Made by a program: the position numbers and the translations under genes. From Antedon mediterranea (taxonomy: Eukaryota > Echinodermata > Crinoidea > Comatulida > Antedonidae), in assembly GCF_964355755.1 (NCBI RefSeq), contig NC_092671.1, forward strand, positions 16,527,501 through 16,587,500: a DNA stretch of 60,000 bases, given 5' to 3'. The stretch's first letter is position 1, and each line of letters begins with the position of its first letter. The notes below the pieces were generated by a model that saw only the letters and a program-made list of their open reading frames with translations, did not search any database and had not been told where the DNA came from. Below are positions 47,101-57,276 of the stretch, one piece after another.

Positions 47101-50100
47101 TTTAATAATTGTAACTGACTGTTCTCTGTGTAATGTAATATACGACTAGGTTTTGCAATCTTTGTTTCATTAAATATATTGTTAAAAGTTTGTTCAGGCT
47201 TTGAAATGTGATTTCCGTCTGTCGTTTCCTGCTTAATGTCTACTGTATTGGATCCGTTGTTGTTCCAAAGTGGGACATATCGTTTTTTTGGGTGTATAGT
47301 ATCGTGCGTATTATTTTCTTGGCTAACAATAACAGAAGGTTTCACTACATCAGCTTCTCCTGACGTTGGGGAGTTTTGATAATCTTTACCGTTTAAATTT
47401 GAATCACAGTGGCCTAAATTGTTTAATCTATTAACTCCTAGCCCAAATATTGGTAAAAAAGGAGACACACTCGTATAGTCACTAGCTGAGACATGTCCAT
47501 TACTGTATGCGTGTTTAACTTTACTGGCAGTGGTTGACGGGAGATTGCAGGCTGCTTGCGAAATCGGCACCACCTGTTGGTTTTCCCGAGAGGTTAGAGT
47601 CATTGGTCTTACCCCATTAGCGTCAGCAATGTCCAAATATGGAATGGCAATAGGTATATTCAGACCCGCACTAGTTGTCAAACCAATTTTGGTCATAGGG
47701 TTAAACTGATGAGGAACATATGAGCCATTCATGTGACCACTCTCACTATGCAGACGATTCATCAATGCTATGTTTCCTTCCATCTTATCGCGTTTACAGC
47801 TTAAATCAAGTGGTTGATCAGGTTGCGAAGAACCCGACGATCTTCCGTTTTGATCTGGTTGCCTTGAATGATCCCCGGCCTCTTGCATCACGGCGATCAT
47901 TTTAAGCTTCTCTTTTTTTGGCACTCTTCCAAATCGCACAGCTGCGAAAAAAAGAAGAGAAAAGGAAATCAAACACTTGACCTAAATATTCAAAGTCTAG
48001 TAATGCATCAGAACTGACAGAAAAGATGGCTGTGTATAGGTCATAGCGTAAAAACACTTCATTGCAAGGATGTAACGGTACTTATGGCAAAGAACTCAAT
48101 ACTATTCATATATACTTTGCCAGTAAATTAATTCACTGGATTACACTAGACCTGGCGTAACCTAATTTTGCTATCCTACTATTTGACTTCTAATATCTTG
48201 ACACGACACTGGACACTGTACCGTGTGCTTTGAAACGAGGTCAGAGATTGTTAATGCGAGATAAATTTGACTACCTTTCCAAATGGTTAGGAAGTTGAAA
48301 ATATTGTTTGGTCTAATTTATTTAACCAACGGACCTTGCCATAACATGAACAAATTTTTATTGCACTCAATATGTTTTTATTATATTTTTTTTTTCTTTG
48401 AATCTAGTCTCTTCATTATGTGTTTGTTATCAAATACATGCTGTAATGTGATTACAAAGACATTTCCTATAGAATTGTTGCTACTATAAACAGTGATGAA
48501 GATGATGATGAAGAAACTAATTACGTGCTTTGAAAAAAGGACCCAGCTTGCAAACAAGGTATTTTCAGGTTCAATTCTGGTGAAGGGCATCACACCTATT
48601 GTATCAATGATGCAAAGAAGATTGAAAGAGACCTAAAATATTAAGCTAGTACAAAACTTAATATTTTATGTTTAAAGATCTATTGTCTCCACAAAAGCAT
48701 GAAAAATAAAGATATAAAATCAGAATTTTGAAATGGCCATTTTGTAGTTTTAATAAAGTTACATCTAAATTTAACTAAAAACCCATTGTTTTACAGACAA
48801 TTGGACTATTCTTTGCTTCAAATTACAGTTTTTGAGGTAACTATATTTTTTGTAATTATTTTTTAACTGTATATGCGACATTAAAATGACATATTCAACA
48901 AACAAAAGGTTTTAATTATCTTTTATCTTGCTTTTTAGAATACCAAATAAATAACAAACGTGACCAAGCACTCAATAAATACGGCTTTGAAATCTAGAAA
49001 ATTAAGTTTAGCATCAATAGTAATCTGAATCGCGCAACTGTCATTTTAATGTAACAACGGGTTCATAACTTTCTTAATTTTTAGGACATCATGTTTTATA
49101 CTGGTTTGCTTTACAACCGCACTTGTTTAGCTAAGAAACATAACTAGGTACGCAGCCCATAAATCATACTGAACTCTAGATAAAGCAATCAAATATAGCA
49201 GGCTGTCTTTGATGTGATCCAGACCGAAATGAATATGAAATAGAAACTAACCTATATTGAAAGATAGTTAGTTCAAATATAGGATATTTATCATGGCTTA
49301 TGATTTTCCATTACAGGTTTTGTCATACAAGCTTTGTATAAATTTATTTAAGACAATCAAAGTCTTGAAACAAATTGATTTAGAACTTTTTCTTTTTTCA
49401 TCTCTTGTTTTCTTAGGTCATTCGCCTGATGAGATATCATTTAATAACGACAGAAGATGACAGAGCAGGAAGCTTACTGCCGTTCACAATATACATTTTA
49501 AATAGATGTCTACTTTTATACTACTTACAATATTTTTTTTATAGTCTTGCAACATATATTATCTAAAACGATTTTATTATACTTTCAAGAATAAAACTAT
49601 TTCATTAAAATTAAAAAGGTATGGCACTGAAAAAAGGCAGAATAAAAATTTGTAGGCCAATAAAAAATCCTTCTTTCAAGAGATTGCTACAAGAGATGCT
49701 CTTGTTCTAATGGTTGTTTCCATAGTACATACCATAGAGATATTATTATCTCTATGTTCATACACAGAAATGTAATACTTTTGTTCTTTTCTATTTAGTG
49801 GAAATGCGTAGAGCAATAAAACATTTACAATTTATTTCTAATAATCGATGCATGGATAAAGCTTTTTCCTTCTGAAATGTATACTTGATGGACGGTAATA
49901 CATGCAGTTTGACCAGTCAGCCGCTAGACATTTCATGTAATATTATTACATATTATTGCAGTCTACTAGCCTAGAGTCGTTTTAAACTATAAGTTTCATA
50001 TCATGGTCACTAAATGATTGACACTAAACAATACCCAATATAGGCCTTCACTTAACGTTCTGTTACAGTGTATGGAAGTTATCAGGAAATTATAATAGCA

Positions 50101-53100
50101 GTTTGTAGGCTAGTTGAACTAGAAATCTGAACCCCGAAAATGGGTTAATAGTTACTATACACAACTTTTATACTAGAACACACAAATGGGTTTGAGTGTA
50201 TGGGTTGATACTTGCGGCACTGAGAACACTGTGGACAGTTTGACCTATTTCATAAGTCATTTTGCAGCAATGGATTACGCATATACTGAACACCTCCTCC
50301 TTTATTGTCCAGCAAATGCTAAAGTTTAAACACTTATGATTCATTTATTTAATAAATTATACTACGACTGTTTTTCTTATTTATTTACTTTTAAAATTTT
50401 TTATTTTACTTAAATGTATTTTTACTTCTTATTTTATATTCTTACTATGTATATCTTACTCGTCATAATTGATTATGTTTATTGTATCTTTTCTGGTGGG
50501 TAAGCCTTAATGTTCTTTGAACTTATTTGCCCACCAGCCACACATCTTTCTTGTATATATATATGTTTATTGTTTCTTAATTATCATATTCATTTTGTGT
50601 GGAAAATCAATAAAAACAAACAAACAAACAGCTATATTTGATTTTAATTAATTAATATTTGTTCATCTTCTGGATTCAAAACTGTCTCTTGCAATTTAGC
50701 AAAATAAATTTACTTGAATTGAATTGAACCTTGGGCGAGCTTACTGTACATCCAGGCCAAGAAAAACTTTAAATTAAAGGTTCTTCATCCTCATTATCAT
50801 CTAGTTCAAAAATAATACTTCTTATAGCAACAAAAGACACAGCCTCCTGTTTGTATTAAAATACTGTAAAATAATACTAATTATTATATCATATCTAATT
50901 TCAGAAACAGATGGGAACATGATTGACACATGTATCAATATTTTAGGCCCTGTTTCTGCTGCCAATCCCAAATATACCTTATAAATATACCGTATAAATA
51001 TACGGTATATATACCGTATATGAAATTCGTGCACCGTTTCCGCTGCACATACTTTGTGGGTGGGCTGTAAAAAAGTTGACTTTCATTTAATACCCAAAAT
51101 GCATTTCATGAGACGGAAGTATGGATTGACCTAGAGTCTCGTGTAGTGAGGTTTATACCTGACAAAAACAAAACAATGATGGTTTCTCAAAACGTCGTAG
51201 CATTGCTTTCTATTTTAAATCTAATGAGCAGAAGTGGCAACGAATTTACACCGCACAAACAATCTAGAAATGTAGAATGGGCATTGACTAGATTTATGCA
51301 AAGAAGACGACGGCGTTTGCCGATAACTTTGGCGTTAAGTCTACCACAAATTTTGCTTTTATTTTGTTTGAGATACTTTTGTAAATCTCGGTATCTCTTC
51401 TGTTACCATGCAGTCTACCCCCAACCTTCGCTTCTCCCCACAATTGAATTGCAAAAATAGTTATTTCTTCAGTCCACAGTGACATTTTGATCTGTTGCTT
51501 GCTTATACACGTGTGTGTCAATGCAGCAGAAAAACCAAACAAACGCGTCACGCTCTGTTAGTTTTGACCTCGTGTCATGGGCCGGGTCACATATACGGTA
51601 TATTTTGAGTGCAGCAGAAACGGGGTACGAAATATACGGTATATTTTGGAATATACCGTATAATATCCACAAACGATGGGGATATTTATGCGTATTATTT
51701 ATACATATACCGCATATATATACGGTATATTTTTTATGAGACCCGTTTCTGCTGCCAAAAAATATACCGTATATATACAGTATATTTTTGGCAGCAGAAA
51801 CGGGGCCTTAGAACACTAACAATAAAACTATTTCCCAATGAGAAAACTTCTTCACTTTAATACAATTTATTCAACTCTCAAAATGTTGAAAGAGCTTACT
51901 GTATAAATTGAAAATATGTTTTGATTTTTATACTAAATTATCTACTAATTTTATGTTAATTGCGTATATAAATCAATCAATCAATCAATCAATCGTTCGA
52001 TTTATATAGCGCCAATCCAACATTCATTGCTCATGGCACTGTAGAAAAAATCAGAAAAGGTGAGTTTTGAGTAGTGATGAATAATGATGTGTGTTTAATG
52101 TTCAAGGGTAGGTGGTTCCAGGGCCTAGGTCCAGCAACACTGAAAGTCCGATCTCCCTAACTATGTTGCTTAGTTGTCAACTGATGACGCCCTAATGATG
52201 ACGCCCTAATGATGACGCCAACATCGATGGTGAAAACGTTCCAGCAGGAAAATAAATAATAATAAACATAAAAACAAAAGAGATGTGCTTTCCATTAATC
52301 AACTTGGAGGCGTGAGCTAGCAAAAGATCCTGGTCTGGTCTATCAAGAACAATAGAAAACTATCCGGAAGCAACTTGCTTATTACTCTTTGTATATCATT
52401 GGCGAAAAAAAACAGTAAGGTTCACACAACATGGATAACATTGTATGATAAAGTAGGTCAGATGAATTAACAATTAATGACCTAGCTTTTATTAGTTATT
52501 TTCAAGCTGTTAATGTTATTGTGTTCAACATTAATATGAGCAATGTACTTTAAATTTATAAGCAGATATTTGTTTTCATTACAAGTCTACCAGGATATTA
52601 TTAAACCCGTAAAGAAAATCCAAAAAGCTGCCACATTAAATTTTAATAATGCTAATTGAATTGTATTTTGATTATTCAGTATTTTCATATACATATCTAA
52701 ATATGTTGTATAATTTTATATATACTAATCACTATACAGTAGAGCCTCTTTAAAGTTTTAAACATGTTAAACTTATGTGTTAGAGAAAAGATATTAGTTA
52801 AATTGTTGTTTTTTTGGAGTTTTTAATTGTGTTATATTATTTATATTTTTTTTTGTTTTTTTTTGAGGAGCCTATTCACCACAAGCTTTGCTTTCTTTTA
52901 GGCTCCTCCACTTTATATTTATATATTTGTAAAGTGAAATAAATAAATTAAAATGAAATGAAATGAAATAAAGTCGAGACCCCCAAAAGTGTGTAGGGGT
53001 GTCCCTGAATAGTGGTTGGCTGATAGTGTTACAAGATATATTGCTCCTTGTTTGGTTCACAGGAAAGTGTCCCCTTAATAGGGTGTGTCCCCTTAATAGG

Positions 53101-56100
53101 GTGTGTCCCCTTAATAGGGTGTGTCCCCTTAATAGGGTGTGTCCCCTTATTAGGGTGTGTCCCCTGAATAGGTATCCCAAAGGAGGGGTTTTTCTATAAT
53201 TAACTTCAATCAAAGTAGGAAAAATAAATCAGTTAACAATCAGAAAATCAATCCATGGCATTTTATAATCAAAAAAATGTTCAGATGTTTAATATCCAAT
53301 ATCCAATCAAATCAGAACCTAATAAAATATAAAAAGTGTAACATAATTTTAGAATAATACACTAAAAAGTCTCATTTTTTTTAATTTAATTTTTTTTTTG
53401 GTGCTAAATTTCTTTTGACAAACTTTAGATCATAGTACGTTTATTTCAAAGGGCTATCAGGTTTAGGATTTTCTATGAAAAAAGAATTGTTTCCATACAG
53501 TAGGTTTTTAAATATAATAATAAACTATGAAAAATGAAGCTAAATTTTATTTCAACTGAAATTATTTTAAGAAATTATATTAAAATCTTAAATTATGTTT
53601 CTGCTAAAATGCACCAATAAAAATTATTTTATTGCAGCGATTTCACATTTTCAAATTTTCAAATTACATCATGAAAATTAGCATAAGTAGTACAAGGTTG
53701 TGATTATATGTGATTTATATTTATTTTATTAACTGCTATCAATTTGAATAAAATATTATGAACCTGTAATTTCTGGTGCTTTAAGTTAACATCACTTTTA
53801 CCTTGGGAATACAGGTAAAATAGCATATTTAGGGTACAAACCGATTACAGCTTTTTCCAAGGACAACAATCCATTTTATATTAATATTATCAATACTCTT
53901 AAATGATGCCATATAACCTTGAATGATGCATCATCATCAGTAGAGAACAATCCTATTACTGTTTAACATTTGTATTTCCACTGTAGTATTTATCAGCTTT
54001 AGGCTATTATTATTTATAGATCTCAACTCTCCTGAAAATCAAGCAAATCTAATGTTTTAGGTCATTTCTCATCTTCCCAAAAACAATTTTTCTCCTGCTT
54101 TTAATCCCAAAGCTTAATTATTTTCTTAAAAGTATTAAATTAAATTATATAATTATTAATAGAAATGAATGATGATATAAATAATAGAATCGGCCATATT
54201 TGTTTACTGCGAAATACTTCTAAATCCAAGATTTAAATATTGTTAGCTTAATTCTCCTAAGAGATTTAAAATTAAATTTTATAATAGACATGACGACGTA
54301 TAGAATCGGCCATATTTGTTTACTGTGAAATAATTCTATGCATCCAAGTTTTGAATATTGTTATTGGCCAGTAAACTATTAAAAAAAGTTAAATTCAAAA
54401 AATATTTTACTCTTTCTCTATGAATAATTATCATAATCAAGAAAGTTATAGGCCAAATTGGGAATTTAAAAACCAAATTATGTAAATATGTCAGACAAAT
54501 TGAAATAGCTTTTGCAACTCCTCAGTGTAAATGTAAAACTTTCCGGATACAACTCAAGTATACTTAGAAAAAGAAACTACTTCACGTTCTTTCGTTGTGT
54601 ACTTCTAAATTCCAACGATGACGATGACCTGACCCAGGTTGGTACAGAAATATCAACACCTGTTGATTGGTAGATGTCTGAATTACTTCTTACATTTGTC
54701 AAAAACATGCTATCTTATAAATGCAGTATAACGTAATTATATATTATATTATTTAAAAATATTAATAAACTTTCTTTGAAAATGCATTTCTATTTTAAAT
54801 TTAAAGATTAACATGAGTGATCGAAAATAATATGTATCCTTTTCCTTTAAATTTGCCAATTTAATAATTTGGATAAGCAAAAATGCTGGCAAATATGAGA
54901 AATTTCATACTAAAAATATAATTTTTTAAACAAAAGTTCTAAATACTTCACAATTAAACTATAATAAATAATAAATGTTACAGTATCATAATGGACTACT
55001 GGGCTTTATAACTGGAAGACTTACAAGGAATGACATATAATTAAACACACACATGGTTTTAGTTTAAGAAGGGCACTTCAGGAAAAAAAAAGGAGGGTCC
55101 GAACTCCCTTGACTATGGGCTTGACATCCTACTGTACATACAATCCTATGTAATATCGTATATTATGTAAAAAGATATTTATTATAACAAGTTATTCAAT
55201 CAAATAAGATTTTGATTTTATACAAAGTCAACTATCAACACTACTTCCTATGACTGTCACCGATCAATCATCCAGTACACTAGAAGCATCCCTTGACGAC
55301 GACCTGCCCGGTTACACTATGTAGGTCGCGGTTTATCTCCTGCCTCCATCTACCAGCTTCTTACTAAACCCATTGTAATGCTACACTTCCTCGTTTATGC
55401 TGCCAATTTTCAGACATCCTATTTATTTATGTCATTAGTTTTTTTTTTACAATAATTATCAGATATTTAATAGATAATTTTTAAATAGTTCATTTCCAAA
55501 TAGTCTCTCAATGTGTTATCTGAACCTAATTGGAGTAGTTTCATTTACAAAGATAATGACATGATAATACCATTATATTTTAAACAGCTAAAAAAAATTA
55601 TCACTGCTAATATAATAATAAGTGCAAGGTACTATGTTATTTCAATATATAAACACATCAGGCACAGAACATGAATTCTAAAGCGCCCGGTACTATACTG
55701 AAATTTAATTAATTAATTTGAAACCATAAAGATGAAGAAATCTGTGAGATCCCGCTTCGTGAATAGAAAATACTGAAAAGATAAGGGCGTTTTAATTTGA
55801 TCTGTGGTGCGTGCATACAATTACTTGGGACTAGTGCTGTTCCGCTGGGAGTGTTAAAGAGTCCAATCAAGTTTCAACAATACCATGAAAGCCTCAGTGG
55901 TCTAATGGTTGGGACATCTGCATATAAAGCAGAAGGTTCTGGGTTCGAATCTTGGGGGCAACTTTTTCTCATTTTCACAGATTTCCTTTCTTTACCGTTT
56001 CAAATTGTGTATTTCTAGTATCATTCTTGTTTGAATAGCTGCTTTATTTATTTGGTTTTTTTTTCGTCAGAAACCATGATTTCATTGTCTTTGTTGGGAT

Positions 56101-56307
56101 TTGAACCCACTCCGTCAAATATAAAAAGATAATCAGAGTAAATTAATATAATATAAAAAAAGCTTTACCACTTCGTGACATGCCGACTTGAAGGCACCTT
56201 TGCAGCCTGCAGTATTGACATCGATTACGATTCACTTTCTGGATGGAACACTGACCACTACATGGCTTGTACGATACTTTGTTCTGAATACTTCGCCGGA
56301 AAAACCC
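38198..56307 (-). CDS. NR1D: Nuclear receptor, NR1D (Rev-erb/E75) type, 3' six coding exons (partial)
   Basis: A nuclear transcription factor that, as in Rev-erb/E75, probably represses target genes. Exons: 56307-56169, 47941-46917, 43652-43533, 39837-39711, 38923-38813, 38388-38198; phases 1, 0, 0, 1, 1 and the stop all agree (about 570 residues). Exon 1 here starts at [10 protein letters not shown] and ends CLQVGMSRS: the second zinc finger plus preceding P-box end. [15 protein letters not shown] is the NR1D/E75-like C-terminal extension. A 341-codon exon holds a long hinge with PLDLSCK (47813-47799), a CtBP-type motif. The ligand domain has [42 protein letters not shown] and ASDRPGL. It stops 8 residues after NERHAETLL, so no AF-2 helix 12, as in Rev-erb; the His (38228-38230) aligns with the haem-ligand His. 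The first zinc finger and N-terminus lie beyond the right edge. E78 or an invertebrate NR1 side branch is the alternative. Confidence 0.9.
42437..42650 (+). repeat. Two-copy direct repeat (~90 bp)
   Basis: CAATATTGTACAAAAAATAA, GAGMAATGATATACA and AAACTATACAGTTAGGTG occur at 42447-42518 and 42568-42640. It follows a purine-rich tract (42220-42440). In an NR1D intron. Confidence 0.7.
43329..43480. mobile_element. 152-bp hAT-type MITE with perfect 8-bp target duplication
   Basis: Ends CAGTGGCATA and TATGCCACTG; CATAGAAC is duplicated exactly at 43321-43328 and 43481-43488. CAGTGGC...GCCACTG ends plus 8-bp duplication are the hAT signature. The interior is GC-richer than its surroundings. It lies about 50 bp downstream of the donor of the 120-nt NR1D exon. 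Confidence 0.92.
43834..44125 (+). mobile_element. tRNA-derived SINE S1, copy 2 (intact)
   Basis: A box GTGGCGCAGTGTGTTGG, B box GAGGTTCGAATCC; body with GTGTATAAATGGGTACC, GCATTATGGAAGCATG, GACTGGGGTAATG and CGCTATATAAGAATG; (ATT)n tail. About 290 bp. Same family as 14205-14570. Confidence 0.85.
45245..45836. mobile_element. ~590-bp DNA-element remnant with ACCTCCGCC ends
   Basis: ACCTCCGCCAAGGAGGTATA at the left and GTAGGCGGAGGTATGC at the right are short inverted repeats. The interior has TACTTGGCCAAATTG, a (GTTT)n run and TTTCTCGAGAACTACTTG. This arrangement is a widely distributed repeat in animals. No ORF of note. Confidence 0.55.
48000..50259. other. NR1D intron, no further feature supported
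   Basis: AT-rich intron sequence between the second-finger exon and the hinge exon. A weak B-box-like AGGTTCAATTCTGG near 48568 may be a very old SINE. Otherwise nothing I can support. Confidence 0.35.
50260..50635 (+). mobile_element. LINE 3' end remnant (end of reverse-transcriptase ORF plus tail)
   Basis: Reading from ~50266, the frame gives [20 protein letters not shown] and a stop, like the C-terminal E-H-L-L-x-x-C-P motif of LINE-encoded ORF2. After it come a stem-loop (CTGGTGGGTAAGCC against GCCCACCAG, ~50493-50539), AATAAA and an (AAAC)n tail. The upstream coding part is missing (5' truncated). Sense strand is opposite to the host gene. Confidence 0.6.
50946..51807 (-). mobile_element. 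862-bp PIF/Harbinger-like element with TTA duplication and Myb remnant
   Basis: Ends GGCCCTGTTTCTGCTGCC and GGCAGCAGAAACGGGGCC are inverted; TTA lies on both sides (50943-50945, 51808-51810). Subterminal TATACCGTATATA palindromes recur many times, and inner copies of GCAGCAGAAACGGGG near 51611 suggest nested ends. The interior minus strand encodes a short Myb/SANT-like fragment (51485-51294). PIF/Harbinger elements carry a Myb-like gene beside the transposase and make TWA duplications, which fits. Confidence 0.8.
51294..51485 (-). pseudogene. Myb/SANT-like DNA-binding fragment inside the Harbinger-like element
   Basis: [20 protein letters not shown]...[20 protein letters not shown] shows the W-x(12)-W spacing and the N-R-x(3)-IYKSI helix-3 pattern of the trihelix/Myb_DNA-bind_4 group. 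After about 43 residues the similarity is lost and the frame ends. No transposase catalytic domain was seen, so the element is non-autonomous. Confidence 0.55.
51966..52255 (-). mobile_element. Dispersed repeat with (TTGA)n tail, minus orientation
   Basis: (TCAA)n at 51969-51996, then TTTATATAGCGCCAATCC, GCACTGTAGAAAAAA, GGTGAGTTTTGAG, GTGGTTCCAGGGCC. On the minus strand the simple repeat is a 3' tail. A 16-bp micro-tandem (TAATGATGACGCCC, three copies) lies at 52168-52210. Family not identified. Confidence 0.45.
52800..52965 (+). mobile_element. LINE-type 3' end with stem-loop and AAATG-repeat tail
   Basis: GAGGAGCC (52866) pairs with GGCTCCTC (52901), enclosing CACAAGCTTTGCTTTC; then AAATAAATAAATT and (AAATG)n. 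Same architecture as 17870-18085 and 50260-50635. Confidence 0.45.
53067..53172 (+). repeat. 18-bp minisatellite, six units (GTGTCCCCTTAATAGGGT)
   Basis: Six near-identical 18-bp units; the fifth has TTATTAGG and the last CTGAATAGG. Because 18 is a multiple of 3, both strands show hexapeptide-repeat ORFs (RVCPLN, LLRGHT) that are not evidence of coding. A related GTCCCTGAATAG lies just upstream (53001). Confidence 0.92.
53220..55890. other. NR1D intron, no gene signal
   Basis: Very AT-rich. A ~45-bp block with ATAGAATCGGCCATATTTG, then TTTACTGYGAAAT, occurs twice (54184 and 54300). Nothing else supported. Confidence 0.4.
55891..55960 (+). tRNA. tRNA-like sequence, probably a pseudogene or SINE head
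   Basis: GCCTCAG pairs imperfectly with the GGGGGC end; A box TGGTCTAATGG and B box GGTTCGAATC are intact. The anticodon stem TCTGC/GCAGA is perfect and encloses ATATAAA (anticodon ATA, an unusual Tyr-type choice). The T-stem relies on wobble pairs. The odd anticodon and weak stems argue for a pseudo-tRNA. Confidence 0.4.
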
Positions 56308-56686
56308 CTGAAAAAGCAAAGAAATAAACGATAATTTAAAAATCCACAAATGTTTTTATACTTTATGCAAAAAAAAACTCACTTAATTTGATGGCTCCAT
56401 TGGTTATAGAAAGGACAAGAACATTGAATGTTGAACTTATCAGATCTAAAACCATGATATTTGGCATACATGGCTCAACACCGCGCAGCCGCGGAGCCCG
56501 TGTGAAAATTGAAAAAGTTACGGGTTTTGATGAACTATTTAATCGGTCAGTCAGTTTTACCGATCGTAACGTTGAAGTTGAACAATGAAGATTTTAACGA
56601 TTTTTAATGTTGATTTGTACCCCCTTTTCCTATAAAATCGTTGAAAAAATTGTATGTAAATGGACGCATAATATATATATATATAT

Positions 56687-56810
56687 TTTGATTTAGCTTT
56701 TGGCTTTTTATTTTTGTATCTCCATTGAGATCCAGCTACTGATACCCACAGCATTGTCATTTTTTTCAGTAATTTGCCTTTGGATTTATATATATATAAT
56801 ATATATATAT
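56687..56810 (+). mobile_element. Family H dispersed element, partial copy without the ribozyme-like head
   Basis: TTTTGATTTAGCTTTTGGC, TTTGTATCTCCATTGAGATCC, CACAGCATTGTCATTTTTT, TTTGCCTTTGGATTTATA, then (TA)n. Its right end agrees exactly with the 7105-7275 copy. Confidence 0.7.
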
Positions 56811-56850
56811 TACAAAAATCCGCCCCTGCATTAAGAAAAAATGCATATTT

Positions 56851-57276
56851 GGAAACTCGAACTGGGCACACACACCCCCCAAAGCATGTGTGGGAAAAGA
56901 GAGTCTATGAAAAAAACTCCGACTGGGCACACACACCCCACAAAGCATGTGTGGGAAAAGAGAGTCTATGAAAAAACTCGGACTGGGCACACACACCCTC
57001 CAAAGTATGTGTGGGAAAAGAGAGTCTATGAAAAAAACTCGGACTGGGCACACACACACCCCAAAGCATGTGTGGGAAAAGAGAGTCTATGAAAAAAACT
57101 CGGACTGGGCACACACACCCTCCAAAGCATGTGTGGGAAAAGAGAGTCTATGAAAAAAACTCGGACTGGGCACACACACACCCCAAAGCATGTGTGGGAA
57201 AAGAGAGTCTATGAAAAAAACTCGGACTGGGCCCACACACCCCCAAAGCATGTGTGGGAAAAGAGAGTCTATGAAA
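56851..57276 (+). repeat. 61-bp minisatellite, seven units
   Basis: Unit: AAACTCGGACTGGGCACACA, CACCCCAAAGCATGTGTGGG, AAAAGAGAGTCTATGAAAA. Unit length varies by a base or two (runs of A and of CA), so frames shift between units and the several ORFs here are spurious. It lies upstream of the second-finger exon, probably in an NR1D intron. Confidence 0.92.

Noticed and set aside
51146-51460. 104-codon plus-strand ORF in the Harbinger-like element
   Set aside because: It opposes the Myb-like frame and shows no domain.
52872-53213. Hexapeptide-repeat ORFs (LLRGHT / RVCPLN) on both strands
   Set aside because: 18-bp minisatellite, in frame on both strands only because 18 is divisible by 3.
56090-56145. 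Second tRNA-like piece (GGTTCAAATCCC on the minus strand)
   Set aside because: Only a B-box-like arm; acceptor and anticodon stems do not form.
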